Notes under the pieces: generated by a model
The model's database searches: none
What the model saw: only the letters and a program-made list of their open reading frames with translations
Told to the model about the DNA's origin: nothing
Translations under genes and position numbers: made by a program
NCBI GenBank assembly: GCA_030149685.1
Contig: JASLGI010000063.1
Coordinates: 1-12,739 of the forward strand
Source of the DNA: Bacillaceae bacterium
GTDB lineage: Bacteria; Bacillota; Bacilli; Bacillales_A; Planococcaceae
Direction of reading: 5' to 3'
DNA: 12,739 nt
Part shown: in pieces, positions 1 through 7,170 of the stretch
Layout of the letters: the number at the start of each line of letters is the position of its first letter
How positions within the stretch are numbered: position 1 is the stretch's first letter

Positions 1-984
1 AATGGATTTTTATTTTTCGTAGCACTCTCTGCAACATTTCCAGCATTACTTTTTTTCGCCATGACATTCGATAATTATTTATTAACGGTTATCGCGATTA
101 TCCCGATCTTTTTTATTTTGTTATTTATGGCGTTTGGTTCGATCATGATCATTATCGGCTCTTTAGCGAATGCACGCATTTTAATTCAACGAGAAGGGGC
201 GAAGTTTTCGAACTTTTTAACATTACTTCTCGGACTCGGGCTCATCGCTCTTTGGTTCGTACCATTTATCCCGTTTGATAAAGTGTCTGAAACGTTCGCT
301 CTCTTTATGACGAGCACTATTTATTTTATCGCCATTTATTTAGCATTTATTTTTCTATTTTTCTTTTTATCTTCCGTTCTTTATCTTTTATACCGACCGA
401 AATATAATAAAGATTATGTGATTGTGCTCGGAAGTGGACTCATTGACGGATATTATGTGCCACCTCTTTTACGTAGTCGAATCAATCGAGCGATCCAATT
501 TTATGACGAACAGAAAAAAGCGACGAATCGACCACCTATTCTCGTCTTTTCGGGTGGGCAAGGCCCAGATGAGTGGATCTCGGAAGCAGAAGCGATGCAA
601 AAATATGCACTTTCTGTCGGTATTCCTGAAGAAGATACACTTATTGAAAATCAATCCACAACGACGTATGAAAATATGTTGTTTTCAAAGCGACTGATCG
701 AAAAACATTTCGGAAGTGACCAATATCGCGCACTCTTTTCTACGAACAACTATCATTTATTCCGCGCGAGTTTATATGCTCGTATGACGCGCATCAATGC
801 GCAAGGTATCGGGGCAAAAACTGCTTGGTATTACGTACCGAATGCGTTTTTACGTGAGTTTGTTGCTGTGTTGATGATGTACCGCAAATGGAATTTGTTC
901 GCACTGTTTTTTATTTTATTCACAACATTTTCATTTACGTACGTCTTCCGCTGGATTTTTCTATTGATCGATCAACTTTCATAA
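1..984 (+). CDS. DUF218/YdcF-family membrane protein, 5' end cut by window
   Basis: The reading frame is open from base 1, so the ATG at 61 is probably internal and the true start lies outside the window; 327 codons are visible. The N-terminal part is strongly hydrophobic, with several membrane segments up to about base 400. A soluble DUF218 (YdcF/SanA-like) domain follows at about 415-830. It opens with the strand-and-loop VIVLGSGL, continues with FSGGQG and a conserved SEAEAM segment, and has the ENQSTTTYEN motif typical of the family. A last hydrophobic segment sits at about 895-970. The family is linked to envelope functions (SanA, ElyC, YdcF) but the exact reaction is unknown, so no gene symbol is given. 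The gene ends in a hairpin terminator shared with the convergent gene on the other strand. Family call is confident; function is not. Confidence 0.85.
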   Translation, partial: NGFLFFVALSATFPALLFFAMTFDNYLLTVIAIIPIFFILLFMAFGSIMIIIGSLANARILIQREGAKFSNFLTLLLGLGLIALWFVPFIPFDKVSETFALFMTSTIYFIAIYLAFIFLFFFLSSVLYLLYRPKYNKDYVIVLGSGLIDGYYVPPLLRSRINRAIQFYDEQKKATNRPPILVFSGGQGPDEWISEAEAMQKYALSVGIPEEDTLIENQSTTTYENMLFSKRLIEKHFGSDQYRALFSTNNYHLFRASLYARMTRINAQGIGAKTAWYYVPNAFLREFVAVLMMYRKWNLFALFFILFTTFSFTYVFRWIFLLIDQLS

Positions 985-985
985 A

Positions 986-1029
986 AAAAGATATCCACAA
1001 GGAGCACTTGCCCTTTGTGGATATCTTTT
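986..1029. terminator. Bidirectional intrinsic terminator
   Basis: A perfect 15-bp inverted repeat (986-1000 with 1015-1029, core AGATATCCACAA) has A-runs on the left and T-runs on the right, so it can terminate on both strands. It sits between the DUF218 gene and the convergent 156-aa gene and overlaps the stop codon of the latter (1028-1030). Confidence 0.9.
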
Positions 1030-1498
1030 ATTCTTCTTCTACAACGTCTTGAAACGTGAAGCCTTCTTCCATTAAATAATCCGCTGCTTCTACGTAATCT
1101 CCGAAGTTTTCTTCTAAATGGTCTCCGAAGTAAAGCGCCCAAAACTCATTTTCTTCTGCGAGAATCATCTCTTCGCCATTTTCATTCGTCCATCGCTCTT
1201 TTACTTGTACCGGTGGAATCGTTAACAGCTCAATGCTGTCGCGAATCGCTTGGATAAGCGCTTCTTCAGATACTTCTTTGACATTCACAAGGCCGCGATC
1301 ATCTGCTTCGTATTGTGGAAGATCACCAACATACACGAAAGCATTACCGTTCCGTGGATGTAAATGTTGTACGACGGTTGTTTTATCGTATAAACTGTCA
1401 CCACAATGGTAGTTGATGCGTCCCATAGATACGTCCTTCCGAATTAACTGTGGGAATTCTCGTTCAATAATTGCTACTTTTTCTTCAAAACTTAACAA
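1028..1498 (-). CDS. Conserved-looking acidic cytoplasmic protein, 156 aa, function unknown
   Basis: I do not recognise this family. The protein is soluble, acidic (many Glu and Asp, ending in EEE) and without signal peptide or membrane segment. A central part contains the pattern INYHCGDSLYD followed by HLHPRNGNAFVYVGDLP. The C-terminal third is rich in aromatic and acidic residues (FWALYFGDHLEENFGDYVEAADYL). The start is a TTG at 1498-1496, preceded by AGAAGGA at good spacing; no ATG in frame fits. It lies 15 bases downstream of the stop of a 34-aa membrane peptide gene on the same strand, and its ribosome site fills that gap, so the two are probably co-transcribed. It ends in the shared hairpin at 986-1029. 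Confidence 0.8.
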   Translation of the reverse strand: MLSFEEKVAIIEREFPQLIRKDVSMGRINYHCGDSLYDKTTVVQHLHPRNGNAFVYVGDLPQYEADDRGLVNVKEVSEEALIQAIRDSIELLTIPPVQVKERWTNENGEEMILAEENEFWALYFGDHLEENFGDYVEAADYLMEEGFTFQDVVEEE

Positions 1499-1513
1499 AT
1501 GTATTCCTTCTTT

Positions 1514-1618
1514 CTATTTTTCGTCGCGTGTCATCCACCAAATATAAACGAACATAAATATGATGACACCGAACGCTATTCCAAAGAATAGAGGAGGCGT
1601 ACTAGATATTCCGAACAT
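1514..1618 (-). CDS. Small single-pass membrane protein, 34 aa
   Basis: This short frame (ATG 1618-1616, stop TAG 1516-1514) encodes 34 residues: a short N-terminal stretch MFGISSTPP, one hydrophobic helix from about residue 10 to 28 rich in Phe, Ile, Val and ending in a Trp-Trp pair, and a charged tail RDEK. The pattern is that of a small bitopic membrane protein with the tail probably in the cytoplasm. A clear ribosome site (AAAGGGGCG) lies about 8 bases upstream. A perfect -10 box TATAAT is present on the minus strand at 1649-1644 (no convincing -35), which would give a leader of about 20 nt. The 156-aa gene follows after 15 bases, suggesting an operon. Function unknown. Confidence 0.65.
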   Translation of the reverse strand: MFGISSTPPLFFGIAFGVIIFMFVYIWWMTRDEK

Positions 1619-1732
1619 AAAACTCGCCCCTTTCTTTCTTTTCATTATACGTGTATTTGAAAAAAATGCACGTCACTGTTGTTGTTCTAAAAAACGATGC
1701 CACGTACAATATAACAAAGGAGGCATTCATTC

Positions 1733-2848
1733 GTGAAACGATTATTTCGATTATTTCTTTTACTTGTATTTATTTATGCGTTAAAACCTCTTTGGCAAGA
1801 GAGTGTAGAAAAATATATTCCTCTCACCTTTTTAGAGCCCGTTGATACAAAAGTAGAAGAACTATTTACAACTGAACGATTGAACCGTTATGAATTATGG
1901 CTACAATCTACGAAAGAACGAACGAAACGAGCAATCGATGCTTGGAAAGAACCTGTAGAACCGAGTGAACCTGTCATATTAAACGAACCGAAACATTCTT
2001 CATTCGCCATTTATAATATTGAACTTGGTGACACAAAAAGTGAGGTAGAACGTTCACTCGGAGAGCCTCGTCGAAAAATGACGAATGAATACGGGAGTTC
2101 TTGGTTTATTTATGACGAAAATTATCATCATTTCGTGCTCGTTTCTTACGATCAAAATGAACAAGTTCGTGCATTGTATACAAATGATGATTTAATTTCT
2201 AATGATTATGAACTTCAGCTCGGCTCGTTAAAATCAGACGTGCGACGCACATTAGGGAAACCTGTCCAAGAATTGAAAAAAGGACGGACGACGTATCGTT
2301 TACAAGAAAATGACGGACTCGACATTTATAAATTAGACGATGCGTATTATTTTTTCTTTTATGATATTCACCGAAACTTTCAATTGAACGCTTTACTTCT
2401 CGTCGACAAAGAATGGGAAGAAGGAAAGTCTGGCCTTTATGGCAATCCTTCTCAAGCGATTCGTGAAGGATATGAAGCGACATTATTTGAATTAACGAAT
2501 GCTGCTCGCGTCCGAAACGGAAAACGCGCCGTAGAAGAATTTCCAGCTCTTGCACAAACTGCTCGAAAACATAGTGCAGATATGGCGAAACGTCACTATT
2601 TTAGTCATGATACGCCTGAAGGAAAATCTCCTTTCGACCGGATGAAAGCAGATCATCACCGATACGTCCGCGCAGGAGAAAACTTAGCGTACGGACAATT
2701 TAATAGTATTTTCGCTCATGAAGGACTGCTGAACTCATGGGATCACCGTGAAAATTTACTCATGCCACAATATACACATCTCGGCGTCGGTGTCGCTTTT
2801 GATGAAGAAAACACGCCTTATTATACAGAAAACTTCATTCAAAATTAA
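1733..2848 (+). CDS. CAP/SCP-domain protein with CAP-associated N-terminal domain (YlbC-like)
   Basis: The 371-aa product starts at GTG 1733 behind a perfect AAAGGAGG (1716-1723) with 9-base spacing. Residues 4-20 form a basic-then-hydrophobic export or anchor segment without an obvious cleavage motif, so it is probably membrane-tethered on the outside. Two related repeats, LGDTKSEVERSLGEP (98-112) and LGSLKSDVRRTLGKP (163-177), mark the CAP-associated N-terminal domain found in B. subtilis YlbC and relatives. The CAP domain covers about 250-371, with HSADMAKRHYFSHDTPEG (280-297), AGENLAYG (314-321), the HREN element (338-341) and LGVGV. These match known CAP landmarks, including candidate cavity histidines at 280, 292 and 338. 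The exact role of such Bacillus proteins is unknown. A TTGTTC-17-TACAAT promoter (1682-1710) is possible but would leave almost no leader. Confidence 0.88.
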   Translation: MKRLFRLFLLLVFIYALKPLWQESVEKYIPLTFLEPVDTKVEELFTTERLNRYELWLQSTKERTKRAIDAWKEPVEPSEPVILNEPKHSSFAIYNIELGDTKSEVERSLGEPRRKMTNEYGSSWFIYDENYHHFVLVSYDQNEQVRALYTNDDLISNDYELQLGSLKSDVRRTLGKPVQELKKGRTTYRLQENDGLDIYKLDDAYYFFFYDIHRNFQLNALLLVDKEWEEGKSGLYGNPSQAIREGYEATLFELTNAARVRNGKRAVEEFPALAQTARKHSADMAKRHYFSHDTPEGKSPFDRMKADHHRYVRAGENLAYGQFNSIFAHEGLLNSWDHRENLLMPQYTHLGVGVAFDEENTPYYTENFIQN

Positions 2849-2883
2849 AACGTGCTCGAGCCATAAAGACTCTAGCACGTTTT
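2847..2883. terminator. Bidirectional intrinsic terminator
   Basis: Inverted repeat 2847-2860 with 2870-2883 (AAAACGTGCTCGAG against CTCTAGCACGTTTT, one mismatch), flanked by A-run and T-run. It separates the convergent CAP-domain gene and purC, starting inside the stop codon of the former. Confidence 0.87.
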
Positions 2884-2885
2884 CA

Positions 2886-3572
2886 TTATTTATCTGTTAA
2901 TAAGCGGCGTTCTAATGTGAGTGGTTCGATATACGTATCCCCTTCGTACACACGCATGTTACCGCCTGAAATTTCATCGATCAACATGAGCTTTCCGTCG
3001 ACGTCGCGACCAAACTCTAACTTCATATCGTACAATTCAAAACCTTTTTCCGCGAGTGTGTCTTTGATGACATCTGCAATGCGCTGTGTTAAATCGTGTA
3101 ACACGTCATATTCTTCGTCTGTCAAAATATCGAGTTGCACAAGTGCATCTTTTGAAATCGGTGGGTCGTTTCGATCATCGTCTTTTAATGTTACTTCTAC
3201 GAAACGGTCGAGCGCTTGACCTTCTTCACAATATTTCCCATAACGACGATAAAAGCTACCGACTGCGCGGTAACGACAAATGACTTCAAGTCCTTCTCCG
3301 AACATCGTCGCTTTTTTCACTGTCATTTGCGCATTCTCAATATCCGATGAAACGTAATGTGTCGGAATGCCGAGTGCTTCTAATTTTTCGAAAAAATACG
3401 TCGTCATGCGCAAACCTGATTGACCCATCCCATCGATCGTTAAACCGACTGTGTTTGCTCCTGGGTCGAATACGCCATCTTCTCCTGTTACATCGTCTTT
3501 AAATTGAAGGACGACTGTATCTTTTTCTCCTTCGTACACATCTTTCGTTTTACCTTCATACAATAATTTCAT
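2886..3572 (-). CDS. purC: Phosphoribosylaminoimidazole-succinocarboxamide synthase (SAICAR synthetase)-like protein, divergent form
   Basis: The 228-aa protein matches the PurC family, which joins CAIR and aspartate with ATP in purine synthesis. Landmarks are the N-terminal YEGKTKDVY (ATP loop, 5-13), VGSFYRRYG (104-112) and the family signature LYDMKLEFG (180-188). It deviates from ordinary PurC where the usual DEISPD-type motif reads DEISGGNMR (199-207), and where the common RN-x-x-AGS segment reads CRYRAVGS. The ATG at 3572 has AGAGGCGG upstream. The gene is not in a pur operon: it lies 58 bases downstream of the DUF2207 gene on the same strand, with only weak promoter-like sequence between, and no other purine gene is in view. 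Family membership is clear. Whether it is the cell's main PurC or a paralog acting on a related substrate cannot be told here. Confidence 0.85.
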   Translation of the reverse strand: MKLLYEGKTKDVYEGEKDTVVLQFKDDVTGEDGVFDPGANTVGLTIDGMGQSGLRMTTYFFEKLEALGIPTHYVSSDIENAQMTVKKATMFGEGLEVICRYRAVGSFYRRYGKYCEEGQALDRFVEVTLKDDDRNDPPISKDALVQLDILTDEEYDVLHDLTQRIADVIKDTLAEKGFELYDMKLEFGRDVDGKLMLIDEISGGNMRVYEGDTYIEPLTLERRLLTDK

Positions 3573-3630
3573 CTTGTCCGCCTCTTTCTAATTCATAATA
3601 CATTTAGTGTACTATATTATTCGTTCGGAT

Positions 3631-5268
3631 TCACTCGTTTTTCTTCTTTATTTTCGTCATTTTTTTAGCGATTTCATGAATAGGCGCGCTCCAATACGTA
3701 TGAACGACGAATGCATCAAATGGAATGTACGTATTTAGGTGATCTTCTACACTACCGTCTTCACAAGTTTCATTCGTACTCATCCCATACAAATAAAGAA
3801 GCCCACGGAATCGATCGCTTTCTGGTGCCATCGCCCAACGCGAATCGTTCAACAATGTTTCCGGCGTTGCTTGTTCAAATAATTTCCATTCCGTGAAGAA
3901 ACGTTCACCCTCTTCATTTTTCGGTACGTAAAAGAGAGCAAAAGCACCGCTAATTGCACCTAAAACGAGCGCAAGTAAGCTGAGTAAAAAGAGCGACTGC
4001 GTAAATAAGAAAATCATACCTACTAATAACAAGAGACTTAACCCTCCAAATAAACGACGCAACACTTTGTTCGGTGTATCAAATGTCGCAAACATCTCTT
4101 CTTCCTCTAGCGCGACGATCATTTCTGCAATGAGCGAACGAATCACTCGTTCATTTGCTGGGTCTGTAATCGCACGTTCAATCGTTTCTAACGTTAATTC
4201 ACTCTGTTCTTTTTGCACTTCTTCGAGTAAAAATTGTGCGATTGCTCGGTCAAATCGAGTCATCGTTTCATTTTCTCTTACAGTCCAAATACCGTCTTCT
4301 ATCATAAGCAAACGGCGACGATACAAGTCGATCCATCCGACGGTCAATACTCGTTTCGTCAAGCGACGACCATTCATATAGAAAAGTGTCGCGGCCATAC
4401 TTAAACGATCTTTCGGAATCAACAGACCTTCTTTTTCTACATCATCAACGACTTTTTGACGCAAACGACGCTCTTTTTTTCGCGCCTGTTGAATTAAAAA
4501 AGCGAGAGCGAAAAAGCCGAGCGGTAAACCGATATAAGCAGCTGTTCGCCATTTTTTCTTCGTTGCTTCTCGCTGTTTTTCTTTTTCATTCACTGCTGCT
4601 CGTTTTTCCTCTAAATCGGGGCGCACTTTTCCGTCATACGTTTTCATCAATGGAAAAATATCACCATCAGCGATAACAGTTAATGTACTTTTCGTTTCTG
4701 TCGGGAGTCGCCCGAGATGAAACGTCGTCACGCCAACTTTATCTACATGTTCTGTACGAAACGCATGTCCTTCCCCGTAAGCATCTGTAAATGGAGTCTC
4801 TTCAGGAGGTGTCACTTTCACCGTAAGAGAATCTGTGTCCGTCATAGAATGTTCGACACCGAGTAAATCGATAGAAAACAATACGCCATCTTCGTATTTT
4901 TTCAGTCTATCTTCTACGACGTACGTCACTTCAACAATCGCTGTTTTTCCACGTTCGATCGGAAGTTCGATCGAATAAAGGGAAGGATCATTTTCTGATT
5001 GTTTCATCGGTACTTCTTTTTTTCCTTCCCACGCTTTCAATGAGTGGAACGCCGCTTCGTCTATTTTCGGATAACGCCATAACACACCATCTGCTCGTTC
5101 TTTTACTGTGTATGTCATTTGTTCACGGACGTGAATTTCACCATTTGTTTGTAACTGCATCTCTACAAATGTCGTATCGATTGTATATGGTTTTGCTGCA
5201 ATTTGCTCTGGTAATAAGACGATCAATAACATCGTCCATATGACGAGATGAATGATTCTTTTTTTCAT
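3631..5268 (-). CDS. DUF2207-family membrane protein (YciQ-like)
   Basis: The preferred start (ATG 5268) gives 545 aa with a good signal peptide: MKKR, a hydrophobic core at 5-20 and a possible cleavage after IAA at 23-25. The outer domain (about 27-200) is beta-rich and fits DUF2207. A charged coiled stretch (about 218-240) precedes a membrane helix at 242-261, then a cytoplasmic region of about 145 residues, two more helices at about 406-424 and 427-448, and a cytoplasmic tail. This layout is typical of DUF2207 proteins, whose function is unknown. An alternative in-frame GTG at 5307 would add 13 residues, but it has no ribosome site and would bury the signal peptide behind charged residues. 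The ATG itself has AAAGGAGG only 28 bases upstream, with a hairpin in between (see the leader entry). Confidence 0.85.
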   Translation of the reverse strand: MKKRIIHLVIWTMLLIVLLPEQIAAKPYTIDTTFVEMQLQTNGEIHVREQMTYTVKERADGVLWRYPKIDEAAFHSLKAWEGKKEVPMKQSENDPSLYSIELPIERGKTAIVEVTYVVEDRLKKYEDGVLFSIDLLGVEHSMTDTDSLTVKVTPPEETPFTDAYGEGHAFRTEHVDKVGVTTFHLGRLPTETKSTLTVIADGDIFPLMKTYDGKVRPDLEEKRAAVNEKEKQREATKKKWRTAAYIGLPLGFFALAFLIQQARKKERRLRQKVVDDVEKEGLLIPKDRLSMAATLFYMNGRRLTKRVLTVGWIDLYRRRLLMIEDGIWTVRENETMTRFDRAIAQFLLEEVQKEQSELTLETIERAITDPANERVIRSLIAEMIVALEEEEMFATFDTPNKVLRRLFGGLSLLLLVGMIFLFTQSLFLLSLLALVLGAISGAFALFYVPKNEEGERFFTEWKLFEQATPETLLNDSRWAMAPESDRFRGLLYLYGMSTNETCEDGSVEDHLNTYIPFDAFVVHTYWSAPIHEIAKKMTKIKKKNE

Positions 5269-5274
5269 TTTAGC

Positions 5275-5325
5275 GCAAAGGGTATCCCTTCGCTCGCCTC
5301 CTTTCACCCACGAAAACTTTCGTGG
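5275..5325 (-). promoter_or_regulatory. Double-hairpin leader with ribosome site before the DUF2207 gene
   Basis: Read on the minus strand: hairpin 1 is CCACGAAA-GT-TTTCGTGG (5325-5308). It is followed by an exposed AAAGGAGG (5304-5297), then hairpin 2 GCGAAGGG-ATA-CCCTTTGC (5293-5275, 8 pairs with one G-U), then GCTAAA and the ATG at 5268. Linear spacing from ribosome site to ATG is 28 bases, too long. If hairpin 2 folds, the remaining spacing is 9 bases. This suggests the hairpin brings site and start together, or that folding controls initiation. Confidence 0.5.
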
Positions 5326-5340
5326 AATAAAGCATCCTCT

Positions 5341-5370
5341 TTTTCATTTCACTATCTTTCATGGTATACT
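5341..5370 (+). promoter_or_regulatory. SigA-type promoter of the thi operon
   Basis: TATACT at 5365-5370 is a good -10 box; TTTTCA (5341-5346, spacing 18) or TTTCAT (5342-5347, spacing 17) is a modest -35. The predicted start, about 5377, lies just before the TPP aptamer, as expected for a riboswitch leader. Confidence 0.6.
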
Positions 5371-5379
5371 AATTTTGAA
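5351..5379 (-). promoter_or_regulatory. Possible promoter of the DUF2207 gene, overlapping the thi promoter
   Basis: On the minus strand TTCAAA (5379-5374) and GATAGT (5356-5351) are 17 bases apart; each matches the consensus at 4 of 6 positions. It overlaps the divergent thi promoter. Weak evidence. Confidence 0.3.
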
Positions 5380-5397
5380 CGATTGATAAGTATCTTT

Positions 5398-5496
5398 ACA
5401 CCATTAGGGGAATCCTTGTTAAGGACTGAGAGAGGAGTAGGACTCCGATACCCTTATTGACCTGAACAGGTTTGCACCTGCGGAGGGAATGTGGGT
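5398..5496 (+). ncRNA. TPP (THI-box) riboswitch aptamer
   Basis: The segment carries the conserved blocks of the thiamine pyrophosphate aptamer in order: AGGGGAATCC, then CTGAGAG (5425-5431), then ACCCTT, then GACCTGAACAGG, then GCACCTGCGGAGGGAA. Outer ends can pair (CCATT near 5401 with AATG near 5488). It lies upstream of tenI-thiSGF, genes expected to be shut off by TPP. The expression platform is the terminator at 5528-5558. The 3' strand of the aptamer, 5483-5495, can pair over 13 contiguous positions (some G-U) with 5525-5537, the left arm of that terminator plus three bases before it. That is a clear antiterminator for the TPP-free state. Confidence 0.95.
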
Positions 5497-5527
5497 ATTT
5501 TTTGTGTACGCTCGTATACATATTTCC

Positions 5528-5558
5528 GCATTTTCTCTTCAGAGGAAATGCTTTTTTT
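5528..5558 (+). terminator. Riboswitch-controlled intrinsic terminator
   Basis: Stem GCATTTTCTC (5528-5537) with GAGGAAATGC (5542-5551), loop TTCA, then seven T (5552-5558). It sits between the TPP aptamer and the first thi gene and shares its left arm with the antiterminator pairing, so it is the off-switch in the presence of TPP. Confidence 0.9.
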
Positions 5559-5597
5559 ATACTTTTTTTGCATTCTTTTCATGAAGGAGGAAGTCTT

Positions 5598-6212
5598 TTG
5601 AAACTTATTGCCGTCACGAACGATACACTCGACAATACGTCGCTTGCGAAGCGATTAATTGCGATTGAGCCTTTTATCGATTACGTCATCGTTCGAGAAA
5701 AATCAAAACGAATCGTCGATTGGTTCGCGCTTTTTGATCTGTTAGATCGCCTCTCATTTCCGAAAGAAAAAATTATTATCCACGACCGGTTAGACGTCGC
5801 ACACATTCGACAGTTTTCAACTGTTCAATTACCCGGGCATAGTTTGCCTCTTCAAGAAGCGGTAAAAAGTTATCCACAGCTCGCTATTGGACGTTCGGTT
5901 CATAGTTATGAAGAAGCGATACGTGCAGAACGCGACGGAGCGAGTTATCTCTTATACGGTCATATTTATTCGACACCTTCTAAAAAAGGAGTGCCACCAC
6001 GCGGGACCGATGAATTGCGTCAAATTGTTCGCGACGTCTCTATTCCCGTTTATGCAATCGGTGGTATTCGCTTGCAACATATCGATGAAATGAAAACTGT
6101 CGGCGTAGATGGCATTGCCGTATTATCTCCATTTTTTACGACGGATGAACCTCAACATACTGCCTTGCAGTTCCGAACATTCATCGAAAGGAGTGAACCT
6201 GATGAACATTGA
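5598..6212 (+). CDS. tenI: Thiazole tautomerase TenI
   Basis: The start is TTG 5598 behind AAGGAGG (5584-5590, spacing 7), giving 204 aa; the longer frame running up into the riboswitch is not real. TenI is a TIM-barrel relative of ThiE that aromatises the thiazole phosphate carboxylate made by ThiG. Residues that separate TenI from ThiE are visible: the YGHIYSTPSKKG segment carries His122, the position of the catalytic His known in B. subtilis TenI, in place of the ThiE-type GPIFPT loop. PVYAIGGI and GVDGIAVLS are the phosphate-binding strands. The gene overlaps thiS by 11 bases and is first in the riboswitch-controlled operon. A ThiE-like role is an unlikely alternative. Confidence 0.9.
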   Translation: MKLIAVTNDTLDNTSLAKRLIAIEPFIDYVIVREKSKRIVDWFALFDLLDRLSFPKEKIIIHDRLDVAHIRQFSTVQLPGHSLPLQEAVKSYPQLAIGRSVHSYEEAIRAERDGASYLLYGHIYSTPSKKGVPPRGTDELRQIVRDVSIPVYAIGGIRLQHIDEMKTVGVDGIAVLSPFFTTDEPQHTALQFRTFIERSEPDEH

Positions 6213-6402
6213 ATTAAATGGTCAAACTTATGACGTTCCTGAAAACGTTCAAACGATTCAACAGTTACTTGAACACCTCGGCTTATCCGAGCGCATTTTA
6301 GTCGTTGAACATAATTTGAATATTTTACAAAAAGACGAACATGATGCGCCGATCAATGACCGAGATAAAATTGAAATTATCCACTTTGTTGGAGGAGGCT
6401 AA
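6202..6402 (+). CDS. thiS: Sulfur carrier protein ThiS
   Basis: A 66-aa ubiquitin-fold protein starting at ATG 6202 with AAAGGAG about 8 bases upstream, inside the end of tenI. It begins with a beta strand (MNIELNGQ) and ends in the HFVGGG tail. The terminal Gly-Gly is adenylated by ThiF and converted to a thiocarboxylate that donates sulfur to ThiG. Size and tail are exactly as expected for the family. The last codons (GGAGGAGGC) also serve as the ribosome site for thiG, so the two genes are translationally linked. Confidence 0.95.
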   Translation: MNIELNGQTYDVPENVQTIQQLLEHLGLSERILVVEHNLNILQKDEHDAPINDRDKIEIIHFVGGG

Positions 6403-6405
6403 TGT

Positions 6406-7170
6406 ATGTTAAAAATTGCAGATAAAACATTCCATTCACGACTTTTATTAGGGACAGGGAAATATCCAAACTTCGACATTCAAAAAGAAGCAGTCGAAGT
6501 GTCAGAGGCCGAAATTTTAACGTTCGCCGTGCGCCGTATGGACATTTTCCAACCCGATCAACCGAACTTTTTAGAACAACTCGATCCATCAAAATTTACT
6601 TTGCTACCGAATACAGCAGGAGCAAAAACAGCGGAAGAAGCAGTTCGTACAGCGAAGCTTGCAAAAGCATCAGGTCTTTGTGACATGGTGAAAGTTGAAA
6701 TCATCGGCGATGACCGTTCCCTTTTACCGGACCCAGTTGAAACGTTGCGCGCGACAGAAATGTTGTTAGAAGAAGGGTTTATCGTTCTTCCATATACTTC
6801 AGATGACGTCGTTCTCGCACGTCGCTTAGAAGAGATGGGCGCGCATGCGATCATGCCTGGTGCGTCACCAATCGGCTCTGGACGAGGTATTTTAAACCCG
6901 ATGAACTTGAAATTTATTATTGAACAATCAAATGTTCCTGTCATTATCGATGCGGGAATCGGCTCACCGAAAGATGCCGCTTATGCGATGGAACTCGGAG
7001 CAGACGGTGTTCTTTTAAATACAGCAGTATCCGGAGCAAAAGACCCTGTGAAAATGGCACGAGCGATGAAGCTTGCTATCGAAGCAGGACGTCTCGGTTT
7101 TGAAGCAGGACGCATTCCTGAAAAAGACTATGCCGTTGCAAGTAGTCCGACAGAAGGTCTTATTAAATAA
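6406..7170 (+). CDS. thiG: Thiazole synthase ThiG
   Basis: The 254-aa TIM-barrel enzyme condenses DXP, dehydroglycine and the ThiS thiocarboxylate to the thiazole ring. Seen in the sequence: [10 protein letters not shown] at 14-23, FAVRRMD at 40-46, [14 protein letters not shown] at 67-80, the Schiff-base lysine Lys96 in [21 protein letters not shown] and the phosphate-binding [13 protein letters not shown]. Length and motif positions match Bacillus ThiG. The start ATG is three codon-spaces after thiS, with GGAGGAGG in the 3' end of thiS as ribosome site. The stop TAA overlaps the ATG of thiF by one base. The needed dehydroglycine must come from an enzyme encoded elsewhere, because neither thiO nor thiH is present in this operon. 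Confidence 0.96.
   Translation: MLKIADKTFHSRLLLGTGKYPNFDIQKEAVEVSEAEILTFAVRRMDIFQPDQPNFLEQLDPSKFTLLPNTAGAKTAEEAVRTAKLAKASGLCDMVKVEIIGDDRSLLPDPVETLRATEMLLEEGFIVLPYTSDDVVLARRLEEMGAHAIMPGASPIGSGRGILNPMNLKFIIEQSNVPVIIDAGIGSPKDAAYAMELGADGVLLNTAVSGAKDPVKMARAMKLAIEAGRLGFEAGRIPEKDYAVASSPTEGLIK

Noticed and set aside
2199..2555. Antisense 118-codon frame in the CAP-domain gene, and similar antisense frames in thiG and thiF
   Set aside because: Composition is cysteine- and arginine-rich as in reverse-frame shadows, and there are no ribosome sites.
3573..3630. Palindrome-like AT-rich stretch and possible promoter before purC
   Set aside because: The -10-like TATTAT has no acceptable -35 and the repeat arms are imperfect; no purine-type riboswitch or PurBox pattern was visible.
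5269..5307. GTG start of the DUF2207 gene at 5307
   Set aside because: It has no upstream ribosome site, it adds 13 charged residues before a good signal peptide, and its first codons are themselves the AAAGGAGG sequence. Not fully excluded.
5472..5597. N-terminal extension of tenI
   Set aside because: It would translate the TPP aptamer and its terminator. TTG 5598 has a proper ribosome site and gives a TenI-length protein with the catalytic His at 122.
6109..6201. Longer version of thiS
   Set aside because: It overlaps tenI in another frame. ATG 6202 has its own ribosome site and gives the normal 66-aa length.
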